A DNA stretch of 64,000 nucleotides from Streptomyces sp. NBC_00461 (GTDB lineage: Bacteria > Actinomycetota > Actinomycetes > Streptomycetales > Streptomycetaceae). The position numbers and the translations under genes were made by a program. The notes beneath the pieces are model-generated. The model was not told where the DNA came from. It saw only the letters and a program-made list of their open reading frames with translations, and made no database searches. Below, in pieces: positions 41,619 through 50,742 of this stretch (position 1 is the first letter of the stretch; each line of letters begins with the position of its first letter). Location of the stretch: positions 2,389,001 through 2,453,000 of the forward strand of contig NZ_CP107902.1 in assembly GCF_036013935.1 (NCBI RefSeq), read 5' to 3'.

Positions 41619-42923
41619 ATGCACGACGTACGCACCGTAACGAAACCCTCCATGCGGCGGCTCGCGGCCGCCTCGCTCGCCGGGACGGCCATCGAGTTCT
41701 ACGACTTCTTCGTCTACGGGACCGCCGCGGCGCTGTTCCTGGGGCCGCTGTTCTTCCCGGCGTTCTCGCCGGTGGCGGGGACGCTCGCCGCCTTTGCCAC
41801 GTTCGGTGTGGGATTCGTGGCGAGGCCACTGGGTTCGGTGCTCTTCGGGCACATCGGGGACCGGCGCGGACGCCGGCCGGTCCTCGTCGGCTCGCTGCTG
41901 CTGACCGGCGCCTCCACGGTCGCGGTCGGCTGCGTGCCGACGTACGAGTCGATCGGTGTGGCCGCGCCGTTGCTGCTGCTCGTGCTGCGTTTTCTGCAGG
42001 GGCTGGGGCTCGGTGGGGAGTGGGGCGGGGCCGTGCTGCTCACCGCTGAGCACGCGCCCGCCGAACGGCGCGCACTGTGGTCGAGCTTCCCGCAGGTCGG
42101 ACCCGCCCTCGGGTTTCTGCTCGCCAACGGTGTGGTGTTGGCGCTGTCGGCGACACTGCCCGAGGCGCAGTTCGCCCAGTGGGGATGGCGTGTGCCGTTC
42201 TGGGCGGCGGGGGTGCTGGCCGCGGTGGGGCTGTGGCTGCGGTCCTCGCTCGCCGAGAGTCCCAGCTTCCTGGATATCGACGACCACGCGCGCGTGCCGC
42301 TCGTGGAGGTCGTGCGCGAGCACTGGCGGCTCGTCCTGCTGACGGCCGGGGCGCTCTCGGTCGGCTACGCGATCTTCTACTCCGTGACGACCTGGTCCCT
42401 CGCGTACGGGACGGAGCGACTCGGAGTGAGCCGTACCGTCATGCTGACCTGCATCATGGCCGCGGTGGTGGTGAAGGGCGCGCTCACGCCGGTCGCCGCC
42501 CTGCTCGGAGACCGCTACGGACGGCGTCCCATGTGCCTGGCCGGCTGCGCCGCTGCCGTCCTGTGGATGTTTCCCACGGTCGCGCTCCTCGCGACGGGTG
42601 AGCCGCTCCTGATGTTCACGGGCTTCCTGGGTGCGCTGATCGCGTTCATCACGATGTTCGGAGTCATCGCCGCGTATCTGCCCGAGTTGTACGAGCCACG
42701 GGTGCGCTGCACGGGAGCGGCGGTCGGCTACAACCTCGGCGGGGTGCTCGGGGGTGCGCTCACGCCGATCGCGGCGACGGCGCTCGCCGAGCACGGGGGC
42801 CGGGTGCCGTGGGGCGTGGGCGCGTATCTGACGGCGATCGCGCTGCTGAGCCTGGGCTGTTTCGCGCTGCTGCCCGAGACGCGACCGGTACCGGTGGCCG
42901 TCGCGAAGCCGGTCATGGATTGA
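41619..42923 (+). CDS. MFS metabolite:H+ symporter (MHS family)
   Basis: Twelve-helix transporter, 434 residues. The N-terminus AGTAIEFYDFFVYGTAAAL is diagnostic of the metabolite/H+ symporter family (shikimate, alpha-ketoglutarate, proline/betaine), and the 2-3 loop FGHIGDRRGRRPVLVGSLL (about 73-91) is the MFS signature. The location next to aroQ makes shikimate or quinate a reasonable guess, but nothing in the sequence proves it. There is no clear Shine-Dalgarno sequence before 41619; MRRLAAASLAG, eleven codons later, is an alternative start. Its 3' end overlaps the convergent exchanger gene by 11 bases. Confidence 0.9.
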   Translation: MHDVRTVTKPSMRRLAAASLAGTAIEFYDFFVYGTAAALFLGPLFFPAFSPVAGTLAAFATFGVGFVARPLGSVLFGHIGDRRGRRPVLVGSLLLTGASTVAVGCVPTYESIGVAAPLLLLVLRFLQGLGLGGEWGGAVLLTAEHAPAERRALWSSFPQVGPALGFLLANGVVLALSATLPEAQFAQWGWRVPFWAAGVLAAVGLWLRSSLAESPSFLDIDDHARVPLVEVVREHWRLVLLTAGALSVGYAIFYSVTTWSLAYGTERLGVSRTVMLTCIMAAVVVKGALTPVAALLGDRYGRRPMCLAGCAAAVLWMFPTVALLATGEPLLMFTGFLGALIAFITMFGVIAAYLPELYEPRVRCTGAAVGYNLGGVLGGALTPIAATALAEHGGRVPWGVGAYLTAIALLSLGCFALLPETRPVPVAVAKPVMD

Positions 42924-44013
42924 TCGCCAGCTCCAAGTAGGCGGCGAACAGCACCAGATGGACGCCTCCCTGCAGCGGCGTGGCCCGGCCCGGCACCACG
43001 GTCAGGGAGCTGACCACCACGGTCAGCGCGAGCAGCACCATGTACGTGGAGCCGAGGCCGAGGACGAGCGGGCCGGAGAGCCAGACGGACGCCAGGGCCA
43101 CCGCTGGGACGGTCAGGCCGATGCTGGCCATGGCGGAGCCGAGGGCGAGGTTCAGGCTGGTCTGCACCCGGTCCCGGCGGGCGGAGCGCAGGGCGGCGAT
43201 GGTCTCGGGCAGCAGGACCAGCAGGGCGATGATCACGCCCACGACGGCCTGGTGCAGTCCGGCGTCCTCCACCCCGGACTCGATGGTCGGCGACACTCCC
43301 TTGGCCAGCCCGACCACGCCGATCAGTGCCAGGCCGAGCAGCCCGAGACTGGTCCAGGCGGTGCGGGCGGACGGCGCGTCGGCGTGGTCGTCCGCCGTGA
43401 TCACCTCGCCCTGACGGGTGATGGGCAGGAAGTAGTCGCGGTGCCGCACGGTCTGGGTCGCGACGAACAGGCCGTAGAGGATCAGCGAGGAGATCGCGGC
43501 GAAGGTGAGCTGTACGCCCGAGAACTCCGGGCCCGGCTTGCTCGTGGTGAACGTCGGCAGCACCAGGCTGAGCGTGGCCAGGGTGGCGACGGTCGCGACG
43601 GCGGCGCCGGTGCCCTCGGGGTTGAAGACCGCCAGGCCGTGCCGGAGTGAGGCGACGAGGAGGCAGATGCCGACGATGCCGTTGCAGGTGATCATCACGG
43701 CTGCGAAGACGGTGTCCCGGGCCAGGGTCGAGCTCTTGTCGCCGCCGTCCACCATGAGGGTGACGATCAGGGCGACCTCGATGACCGTGACCGCGATGGC
43801 GAGCACGAGGGAGCCGAAGGGTTCGCCGACCCGGTGGGCGACCACCTCGGCATGATGGACGGCCGCCAGCACCGCGCCCGCGAGGACGAGTGTCACGAGG
43901 GCGACGACCGCGCCGGGCAGGTCACGCCCCCAGGTGAAGGCCAGCAGGACGACCGCGAGAGCCGGCACGACGGACGTCCACTGTGTCGTGAGCGACCTCA
44001 GCCGAGCGATCAT
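42913..44013 (-). CDS. Calcium/proton exchanger (ChaA/CAX family)
   Basis: Ion antiporter of 366 residues and about 11 helices. The two alpha-repeats are recognisable: VGEPFGSLVLAIAVTVIEVA near 60-80 and LLPETIAALRSARRDRVQTS near 265-285, each with the acidic residue needed for cation transport. It should extrude Ca2+ or Na+ in exchange for H+. The gene begins at 44013 with a leader that contains the terminator of the gene upstream. Confidence 0.9.
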   Translation of the reverse strand: MIARLRSLTTQWTSVVPALAVVLLAFTWGRDLPGAVVALVTLVLAGAVLAAVHHAEVVAHRVGEPFGSLVLAIAVTVIEVALIVTLMVDGGDKSSTLARDTVFAAVMITCNGIVGICLLVASLRHGLAVFNPEGTGAAVATVATLATLSLVLPTFTTSKPGPEFSGVQLTFAAISSLILYGLFVATQTVRHRDYFLPITRQGEVITADDHADAPSARTAWTSLGLLGLALIGVVGLAKGVSPTIESGVEDAGLHQAVVGVIIALLVLLPETIAALRSARRDRVQTSLNLALGSAMASIGLTVPAVALASVWLSGPLVLGLGSTYMVLLALTVVVSSLTVVPGRATPLQGGVHLVLFAAYLELAINP

Positions 44014-44038
44014 GGAGTGATCGTCGCAGAGGCGTACA

Positions 44039-44065
44039 GGCCCCGCACTCCGGCGGTGCGGGGCC
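44039..44065 (-). terminator. Terminator after the ABM-like gene
   Basis: GGCCCCGCAC (44039-44048) pairs perfectly with GTGCGGGGCC (44056-44065), 12 bases after the stop at 44077 and upstream of the exchanger. Confidence 0.75.
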
Positions 44066-44076
44066 CGTGGGCATCG

Positions 44077-44388
44077 CTAGAACTCGGTCATGCCCACCAC
44101 GTCGCAGTCCGTGAAGGACGGCGGCCTGGTACACAATGCGGCCATCTGTTCGGCAATCTTCGTCGTCTCGGGGTCGTTGCTGTTGCGCATGGCCTCCTCG
44201 TACGAGTTGAACTCGATCACGACGAGATAGCGGCCCGGGTTGTTGCGGTCGTGCAGGACGAGGCGGTGCGTCGGGCCGCCACTGCGGCCGGCGAACTTCT
44301 TCTCCATCTCCTCGGACAGGGTCCGCATCTCCTCGATGCGGTCGGTCTCGAAGTCGACGATCTGCACGAACTTCATCGGTGCGTCCAC
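44077..44388 (-). CDS. Small dimeric alpha/beta-barrel (ABM-like) protein
   Basis: A 103-residue protein that resembles antibiotic-biosynthesis-monooxygenase-type ferredoxin folds: KFVQIVDFETDRIEEMRTL at the N-terminus and RNNPGRYLVVIEFNSYEEAM near 50-69, with no catalytic signature. Members are often stress-linked or unannotated. The GTG at 44388 has GGAGG four bases away; the ATG four codons later would have an unsuitable spacing. It lies downstream of terC on the same strand, 127 bases away. Confidence 0.7.
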   Translation of the reverse strand: MDAPMKFVQIVDFETDRIEEMRTLSEEMEKKFAGRSGGPTHRLVLHDRNNPGRYLVVIEFNSYEEAMRNSNDPETTKIAEQMAALCTRPPSFTDCDVVGMTEF

Positions 44389-44515
44389 GGTGCCTCCACC
44401 CGGCCATGGCTCTCCCGGGGCGGGAGCGCCAAGCACCCAACGAAGCACCGGGAGCGGTGGTCGGCAATTCGCCGCGCACCGCTCCCGGAGGTGGTTGTCC
44501 CTACGTCGGTCGTGG

Positions 44516-45517
44516 TCAGGCCTGGATGCTGTCCTTCGGAGCGCCTTCGCTCTCCGCCTGCGCCGCCTCGGCCGCCGCCTGCTTCTTGGACGCCCTGAGG
44601 CTGGTGATCGTGGTGATCGCCAGGACGAGCACGATGAAGCCGAGTGAGAACGGGATGCCGATCTCGGGGACGTGGACCCCCGACTCGTGCAGCGCGTGCA
44701 GTACCAGCTTCACGCCGATGAAGCCCAGGATGATCGACAGGCCGTAACTGAGGTGGACCAGCTTCCTCAGCAGTCCGCCGATGAGGAAGTACAGCTGCCT
44801 GAGGCCCATCAGCGCGAACGCGTTCGCCGTGAACACGATGTAGGGGTCCTGGGTCAGACCGAAGATCGCGGGGATCGAGTCGAGCGCGAACAGGACGTCG
44901 GTGGTGCCGATCGCGAGCATCACGACCAGCATCGGCGTCATGACCCGCTTGCCGTTCTGGGCGATCCACAGCTTGGTGCCGTGGTAGCGGTCGGCGACGC
45001 CGAAGCGGCGCTCGACGGCCTTCAGCAGCTTGTTCTCCTCGAACTCCTCGTCCTCCTCGTCGGCCCTGGCCTCCTGGATGAGCTTCCAGGCCGTCCAGAT
45101 CAGGAAGGCGCCGAAGAGGTAGAAGACCCAGGCGAAGCTGGCGAGGATCGCCGCTCCGGCGGCGATGAAGATCGCCCGCAGTACCAGGGCTATGAGGACA
45201 CCGACGAGCAGGACCCGCTGCTGGTACTGGGACGGCACGGCGAACTTCGCCATGATCAGCACGAACACGAAGAGGTTGTCGACGCTCAGCGACTTCTCGG
45301 TGATGAAGCCCGCGAAGAACTCACCACCCGCCTGGCCGCCTCCGAAGACGAGCAGGCCGAGCCCGAAGAGCCCGGCGAGGGCGATCCAGACGACCGTCCA
45401 GATCCCGGCTTCCTTGATCGAGACGTCGTGCGGCTTGCGGCCGATGAAGAAGTCGACCGCGATGAGGGCGGCAAGGCCCACGATGGTCAGGACCCACAGG
45501 GTCGGGGAAACATTCAC
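44516..45517 (-). CDS. TerC family membrane protein, likely Mn2+ exporter
   Basis: Integral membrane protein, 333 residues and about nine helices. TerC motifs: ITEKSLSVDNLFVFVLIMAKF near 80-100 and GTTDVLFALDSIPAIFGLTQ near 205-224, both carrying conserved Asp. A charged cytoplasmic loop (ADEEDEEFEENKLLKAVERR) is near 160. TerC homologues such as Alx/MeeF export Mn2+, sometimes protecting secreted metalloenzymes. The GTG at 45517 has GGAGG five bases upstream. The leader carries a yybP-ykoY manganese riboswitch, strongly supporting the Mn2+ role. Confidence 0.93.
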   Translation of the reverse strand: MNVSPTLWVLTIVGLAALIAVDFFIGRKPHDVSIKEAGIWTVVWIALAGLFGLGLLVFGGGQAGGEFFAGFITEKSLSVDNLFVFVLIMAKFAVPSQYQQRVLLVGVLIALVLRAIFIAAGAAILASFAWVFYLFGAFLIWTAWKLIQEARADEEDEEFEENKLLKAVERRFGVADRYHGTKLWIAQNGKRVMTPMLVVMLAIGTTDVLFALDSIPAIFGLTQDPYIVFTANAFALMGLRQLYFLIGGLLRKLVHLSYGLSIILGFIGVKLVLHALHESGVHVPEIGIPFSLGFIVLVLAITTITSLRASKKQAAAEAAQAESEGAPKDSIQA

Positions 45518-45521
45518 TGCG

Positions 45522-45667
45522 CCTCCGGCAGTACGTAACGGCAAATGTCAGCGTCGTCGCTACCGGAGGTCTCTTCCACCCAGGCACGGGCCCTGGGCCG
45601 ACGCCCCGGGATCTGGTTGATCCGTACTGACGGGTGCGCCGCAGCAGACAGGGAGTACTCCCCTCCG
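45522..45667 (-). ncRNA. yybP-ykoY manganese riboswitch with Shine-Dalgarno switch
   Basis: The aptamer is 45564-45667 on the minus strand. CGGAGG (45662-45667) closes with CCTCCG (45564-45569). L1 carries GGGGAGTA, L3 carries CCCGTCAGTACGG and the 3' side has AGAGACC, all hallmarks of the yybP-ykoY class that senses Mn2+. The 3' closing strand CCTCCGG (45563-45569) is also exactly complementary to CCGGAGG at 45522-45528, which is the terC Shine-Dalgarno sequence. P1 formation and Shine-Dalgarno masking are therefore mutually exclusive, giving a translational ON switch. Fit to the covariance model was not run. Confidence 0.8.
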
Positions 45668-45747
45668 TGAGGAAAACAGTACCCCAATCACCAAGGAAAG
45701 GTAAAGCGATTGGTAAAAGAAAGGCCAAAACAGCTGGTCAGAGAGCT

Positions 45748-47742
45748 TCACATGTACTTGGTGCGGCCCTGCGCGATCTGACTGAGCACCTGCTGGAGCA
45801 CCTGACTGCCGGGCGGCACGAGCGCCGGCTCGTACGTCCAGGCATGGCCGACCCACGGGTCGGCGAGGTGGTCGTCGGGCAGCGGTGTGAGTCGCATCAG
45901 CGAACGCCACAGGGGGTCGAGCAAAGGCCCGTATCCGGCGGCCTCCTCGCGGTCCGCGACCATCATCAGGTGGACGCCGACGGCCGGGCCCTCGTCCGCG
46001 AGATAGCGTAGCTGGGTCACGGCACGGTCGTCGAAGCCGTGCGGGAAGTCGTTGACGATCAGGAGCTGTTCGGCGGTGTCGAAGCCGGGCGGCAGCGAGT
46101 CTGCCGCACCACCGCGCACCGCCATCTGCACCAGGTCGACGCGCTGGGTGAGCCGGGTCAGGACGTCCGACACCCCTGCCGCACCCGGGGCAGGTGGTGA
46201 GGCGAGCAGGCCGGTCCGCACCAGCGGCGCGAGCGCCTGAGCCCCGGAGCCGGCCGGGTCGATGACGTGCACGGCGAACTCGCCCGCCGGGTAGACCGCG
46301 AGCAGCCGGACCGCCAGCGCCACCGCCGTGTCCATCGCGAGGCGTCCAGGTGCGTGGGCGTCCGCGTACGACTCGTCGAGTGATCCGGTGCGTCCACTGT
46401 CGATCCACAGACCGCGTTCGAGCGGCAGGCGGACCAGCATGGGGATGCGCAGCAGCTCGCTCTCGGGCAGGTACAGGTCGCCCAGGCGCAGGGCCATGGG
46501 GATCTCCATCGGCACCCGGTAGGCGTGCCAGACGGGGTTGTCCCAGCGTGCGTACGCGGGCGGCAGCGCGGGCTCGACGACATCGGACTCGGCGGCCAGC
46601 TGGGCGAGGTCCCGGTCCAGGGCCTGGCGGGCCTGGTCGACGAGTTGCGCGTGCTTGACCCGGGCCGCCTCGCGGGCGGCGTCACCCTGTCCACCGATCC
46701 TGCTGCGCGGGTCGGACAGGGCCTGGTCGAGCTCCTTCTCCATGCGTGAGTCGGCGAAGTCGACGGCGCTGCGGTACGCGGCCGCGGTCCGGGCCAGGTC
46801 CTCGAACATGCCCCACACCTGGTTGTACAGCCGTTCGTCCATCGACCAGCCGGTGGCGTCGCCCGCGACGGGCTGCGCGGGCTGCCCGGGCGGGGCCTGA
46901 GGCGCGGTCGGCGGGGGCGGAGGCGGTGCGGCGTTCTGCCGCCCGGGGTGGCTGTAGTCGACCGGGCTGCCGACGTGGGGAACGGACGGCTGGGTGGCCG
47001 CGGAAGGGTTCGCGGGATACCCCGACTGCGTGCCCTGTGGACCGTACGGCGACGTGGGCTGCGGGATCGCGTGACCAGGGGTGGCCTGGGGCGCGGGCCC
47101 GCCCTGGTCGGGGCCGAGCGCCGGTGCGGCGGCCTGGCGGGTACGGTCGCCGTCCGCCGTGCGCTGCGGAGGTGCGGGCACCGAGCGGGCCAGGCCTTGA
47201 GCCACCGCCTCGTTGATCGTGCCCGCGAGCTGGTGGGCCTCGGACAGGCCCTGGTCGGCGAAGAGTTCGGCGAGGCCGCCTGCGTAGCCCTGGCCGACGG
47301 CGCGCACCTTCCAGGCGCCCTGCCGTCGGTAGAGTTCCAGGGCGACGACGGCCGACTCGGCGTCCAGGCCGGTGATGGTGTAACTGGCGACCTCGGTGCC
47401 GTCGAGGCCGGTGACCGCGACGAACGGGGCCGCCACGGCGCCGAAGCGGACCGGTCCCCCGCCTCCGGTGGGCAGGGCGAGCAGCACATTGACGCGGTGC
47501 ACGGCCTCCGGCATGGCGCCCAGGTCCACCGCGAGACGGTGGTCGGCGGCGGCCTGCTTGGAGACCTCCAGCCCCGGGAGAGTGGGGGCACCCGGATGCG
47601 CCACCCATTCCACGCCGCGGGCCCTGCCGTGCTCGTCGCTGAGCGTGGCCGAGGCCACGACCGGTGCACCGGCCGAGACCCGGATCTCCAGACGGGCCTG
47701 GGAGAGCGAGTGGTTCTGCCCCCGCACCAGCTCGGCCGTCAT
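45748..47742 (-). CDS. TerD-domain protein with C-terminal FtsK/ATPase-like region
   Basis: A 664-residue two-part protein. Residues about 1-165 form a TerD domain (LVRGQNHSLSQARLEIRVSA; VVALELYRRQGAWKVRAVGQ), a Ca2+-binding fold. A Pro/Gln/Gly-rich linker (about 205-310) leads to an alpha-helical and mixed region of unknown class that ends with LIVNDFPHGFDDRAVTQLRY and DREEAAGYGPLLDPLW, reminiscent of TerY-P or FtsK-adjacent ter-cluster proteins, but without a clear Walker A motif. The ATG at 47742 gives MTAELVRGQNHSL, with GAGGGCG just upstream. It lies 82 bases from a second terD gene on the same strand. Confidence 0.75.
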   Translation of the reverse strand: MTAELVRGQNHSLSQARLEIRVSAGAPVVASATLSDEHGRARGVEWVAHPGAPTLPGLEVSKQAAADHRLAVDLGAMPEAVHRVNVLLALPTGGGGPVRFGAVAAPFVAVTGLDGTEVASYTITGLDAESAVVALELYRRQGAWKVRAVGQGYAGGLAELFADQGLSEAHQLAGTINEAVAQGLARSVPAPPQRTADGDRTRQAAAPALGPDQGGPAPQATPGHAIPQPTSPYGPQGTQSGYPANPSAATQPSVPHVGSPVDYSHPGRQNAAPPPPPPTAPQAPPGQPAQPVAGDATGWSMDERLYNQVWGMFEDLARTAAAYRSAVDFADSRMEKELDQALSDPRSRIGGQGDAAREAARVKHAQLVDQARQALDRDLAQLAAESDVVEPALPPAYARWDNPVWHAYRVPMEIPMALRLGDLYLPESELLRIPMLVRLPLERGLWIDSGRTGSLDESYADAHAPGRLAMDTAVALAVRLLAVYPAGEFAVHVIDPAGSGAQALAPLVRTGLLASPPAPGAAGVSDVLTRLTQRVDLVQMAVRGGAADSLPPGFDTAEQLLIVNDFPHGFDDRAVTQLRYLADEGPAVGVHLMMVADREEAAGYGPLLDPLWRSLMRLTPLPDDHLADPWVGHAWTYEPALVPPGSQVLQQVLSQIAQGRTKYM

Positions 47743-47824
47743 CGCCCTCGTCCCCCTGTGTCGCTGGTCCGTCGTGTCGTGTGCCGCCAGGGCCTGCACT
47801 CCGACAGGCCCCGGCGGGATTGCC

Positions 47825-48403
47825 CTACAGGTGCGGCAGGATCGACGGCATCAGATCCTGGAAGGTGCGGCCGTTGGCCGGGGTGCCGAGCGCGGTCATC
47901 GTCCAGCCCGGGCCCGAGCGGTGCACCTTCGCCATGATCTGGGCCGTGTAGGCGCCACCGCCCGCCAGCGTGTAGCGGGCCAGCTCCTGGCCGTTGGTCT
48001 CGTCGACCAGACGGCAGAACGCGTTCTGCACTTCCTGGAAGGTCTGGCCCGTGAAGGAGTTCACGGTGAAGACGATCTGGTCGATGTGGACCGGGATGCG
48101 CGCCAGGTCGACGAGGATCGCCTCGTCGTCGCCGCCCTGGCCGACACCGCCCACGAGGTTGTCACCGGTGTGGCGCACGGAGCCGTCGTCGCTCACCAGG
48201 TGGCGGAAGAAGACGACGTCGACCGGCTGCTTGTCCGCGAACAGGACCGCGGAGGCGTCCAGGTCGATCTCCCGCGTGCGCGAGCCGAACAGGCCGCGCC
48301 GGGGAGCCGCCTGCCAGCCGAGACCCATGCGCACCGCGGTCAGGCTGCCTCCGTCGTTCTTCTGCAGACTGATGGCCTGACCCTTGGTCATGTTGACGGT
48401 CAC
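47825..48403 (-). CDS. TerD family protein
   Basis: Calcium-binding stress protein of the TerD family, 192 residues. TMTKGQAISLQKND-type start (MTVNMTKGQAISLQKNDGG) and the acidic metal-binding segment EIDLDASAVLFADKQPVDVV near 45-64 with GGDDEAILVDLARIP near 88-104 are typical. The wider ter system is linked to tellurite, phage and colicin stress; in Streptomyces, TerD proteins also influence development. It is upstream of the TerD/C-terminal fusion and probably in the same operon. The stop of uvrB-side sequences does not overlap. Confidence 0.93.
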   Translation of the reverse strand: MTVNMTKGQAISLQKNDGGSLTAVRMGLGWQAAPRRGLFGSRTREIDLDASAVLFADKQPVDVVFFRHLVSDDGSVRHTGDNLVGGVGQGGDDEAILVDLARIPVHIDQIVFTVNSFTGQTFQEVQNAFCRLVDETNGQELARYTLAGGGAYTAQIMAKVHRSGPGWTMTALGTPANGRTFQDLMPSILPHL

Positions 48404-48563
48404 GCGCTGATTCCCCTCTCGAACTGTCCCCTGTTGCCGCGGAGTCCGCGGTTGACCAGAACCCTACGCAGGGCCCCTGACCGTGCCGTACCCCGGCTCG
48501 TACTTTGTGTCGGTCTTGCAACACACAGCGCGTATGCCGAGGCCCGGCGGTCGCCCGCGGAGG

Positions 48564-50702
48564 TCAGGCCAGGCCCGCCTCCCTCATCTGACGCAGTTCC
48601 TTCTTCATCTCGGAGACCTCGTCGCGCAGCCGGGCCGCGATCTCGAACTGGAGGTCGGCGGCCGCGGCCCGCATACGCGCCGTCATCTCCTCGATCTGCT
48701 CGGCGAGTTCGGCCGCGGGCCGGTCGGTCGGGACCGTCTCCTTGGCCTTGCCCTTGGCGGACTTGGCACCGCCGGCCGCCTTGCCGCCGAGGGCGGGCAC
48801 GGGTGCCTTGGCGCCCTTGCCCTCCTTGAGCTTGCGGTAGCCGGAGCCGAGCAGCTGTTCGGTGTCGACGTCCTCGCGGGCGATCTGCGCGACGATGTCG
48901 TTGATCTTCTTGCGGAGAGGCTGAGGGTCGATGCCGTTCGCCGTGTTGTACGCGACCTGCTTCTCCCGGCGGCGGTTGGTCTCGTCGATGGCCTTCTCCA
49001 TCGCCGGGGTGATCTTGTCGGCGTACATGTGGACTTGGCCGGAGACGTTGCGCGCCGCGCGGCCGATGGTCTGGATCAGGGACGTGCCGGAGCGCAGGAA
49101 GCCCTCCTTGTCGGCGTCGAGGATGGCCACCAAGGACACCTCGGGCAGGTCGAGGCCCTCTCGCAGGAGGTTGATGCCGACCAGGACGTCGAACTCGCCG
49201 GAGCGCAGTTCGCGCAGCAGCTCGACGCGGCGCAGGGTGTCGACGTCGCTGTGCAGATAGCGGACCTGGATGCCGAGCTCCAGGAAGTAGTCCGTGAGGT
49301 CCTCGGCCATCTTCTTGGTGAGGGTGGTGACCAGGACGCGCTCGTCCTTCTCGGTACGCGTCCGGATCTCGTGCACCAGGTCGTCGATCTGCCCCTCGGT
49401 GGGCTTGACCACGACCTCCGGGTCGATCAGGCCGGTGGGGCGGATGATCTGCTCGACGGCGCCGTCGCCGCGTGAGAGTTCGTACTTGCCCGGGGTCGCC
49501 GACAGATAGACCGTCTGCCCGATGCGCTCCTGGAACTCCTCCCACTTCAGGGGACGGTTGTCGAGGGCCGAGGGCAGGCGGAAGCCGTGGTCGACGAGGG
49601 TGCGCTTGCGGGAGGCGTCGCCCTCGTACATGGCGCCGATCTGCGGCACGGTGTTGTGTGACTCGTCGATGACGAGCAGGAAGTCGTCCGGGAAGTAGTC
49701 CAGGAGTGTGTTGGGCGGGGAGCCGGGCGAGCGGCCGTCGAAGTGCATCGAGTAGTTCTCGACGCCCGAGCAGGAGCCGATCTGGCGGAGCATCTCGAGG
49801 TCGTACGTCGTGCGCATCCGCAGGCGCTGGGCCTCCAGGAGCTTGCCCTGCTTCTCCAGCTCGGCCAGGCGCTCGCCGAGCTCCTTCTCGATGTCGTTGG
49901 CGGCCCGCTCCAGGCGCTCGGGGCCCGCTACGTAGTGGGTGGCCGGGAAGATGTACAGCTGCTGGTCGTCGCTGATGATCTCGCCGGTCAGCGGGTGGAG
50001 CGTGGAGAGTGCCTCGACCTCGTCGCCGAACATCTCGATGCGGACGGCGAGTTCCTCGTAAACCGGGAAGATCTCGATGGTGTCGCCGCGGACGCGGAAG
50101 GTGCCGCGCGTGAACGCCGTGTCGTTGCGCGTGTACTGGATGTCGACGAAACGGCGCAGCAGCTGGTCCCGGTCGATCTCGTCGCCGACCCTGAGGGGGA
50201 CCATGCGGTCCACGTACTCCTGCGGGGTACCGAGGCCGTAGATGCAGGAGACCGAGGCGACCACGATGACGTCACGGCGGGTGAGCAGCGAGTTGGTCGC
50301 GGAGTGGCGCAGGCGCTCGACCTCCTCGTTGATCGAGGAGTCCTTCTCGATGTAGGTGTCCGACTGGGGGACGTAGGCCTCGGGCTGGTAGTAGTCGTAG
50401 TACGAGACGAAGTACTCGACTGCGTTGTTCGGCAGGAGTTCTCTGAACTCGTTCGCCAGCTGGGCGGCCAGGGTCTTGTTCGGCGCCATCACGAGCGTGG
50501 GGCGCTGGAGCTTCTCGATCATCCACGCGGTGGTGGCGGACTTGCCGGTGCCGGTCGCGCCCAGCAGGACGACGTCCTTCTCGCCTGCCTCGATGCGTTT
50601 GGCCAGCTCGGCGATGGCCGTCGGCTGGTCGCCGCTGGGCTGGTAGGGGCTGACGACCTCGAAGGGCGCCACCGTGCGTTCGATGTTGGAAACGGGCCGC
50701 AT
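48564..50702 (-). CDS. uvrB: Excinuclease ABC subunit B
   Basis: DNA-damage verification helicase of nucleotide excision repair, 712 residues. Walker A is [15 protein letters not shown] near 48-62, the beta-hairpin [20 protein letters not shown] is near 100, the DEAH-like [15 protein letters not shown] near 350, motif [22 protein letters not shown] and [13 protein letters not shown] near 540-580, and the C-terminal UVR motif ([20 protein letters not shown]) near 670-690. Between is a Lys/Ala/Gly-rich linker ([20 protein letters not shown]). The ATG at 50702 lies 7 bases after the -10 box of the DNA-damage promoter, so translation is leaderless; the earlier GTG/ATG codons in frame lie inside the promoter. 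Confidence 0.98.
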   Translation of the reverse strand: MRPVSNIERTVAPFEVVSPYQPSGDQPTAIAELAKRIEAGEKDVVLLGATGTGKSATTAWMIEKLQRPTLVMAPNKTLAAQLANEFRELLPNNAVEYFVSYYDYYQPEAYVPQSDTYIEKDSSINEEVERLRHSATNSLLTRRDVIVVASVSCIYGLGTPQEYVDRMVPLRVGDEIDRDQLLRRFVDIQYTRNDTAFTRGTFRVRGDTIEIFPVYEELAVRIEMFGDEVEALSTLHPLTGEIISDDQQLYIFPATHYVAGPERLERAANDIEKELGERLAELEKQGKLLEAQRLRMRTTYDLEMLRQIGSCSGVENYSMHFDGRSPGSPPNTLLDYFPDDFLLVIDESHNTVPQIGAMYEGDASRKRTLVDHGFRLPSALDNRPLKWEEFQERIGQTVYLSATPGKYELSRGDGAVEQIIRPTGLIDPEVVVKPTEGQIDDLVHEIRTRTEKDERVLVTTLTKKMAEDLTDYFLELGIQVRYLHSDVDTLRRVELLRELRSGEFDVLVGINLLREGLDLPEVSLVAILDADKEGFLRSGTSLIQTIGRAARNVSGQVHMYADKITPAMEKAIDETNRRREKQVAYNTANGIDPQPLRKKINDIVAQIAREDVDTEQLLGSGYRKLKEGKGAKAPVPALGGKAAGGAKSAKGKAKETVPTDRPAAELAEQIEEMTARMRAAAADLQFEIAARLRDEVSEMKKELRQMREAGLA

Positions 50703-50709
50703 GGAAACC

Positions 50710-50732
50710 ACCGTACGACCCGGCACTGACAA
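50710..50732 (-). promoter_or_regulatory. PafBC/RecA-independent DNA-damage promoter of uvrB
   Basis: Minus-strand TTGTCAGTG (50724-50732), 8 bases, TACGGT (50710-50715), then 7 bases to the ATG. Exact match to TTGTCRGTG-N8-TANNNT. Confidence 0.88.
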
Positions 50733-50742
50733 CGCGGACCGA

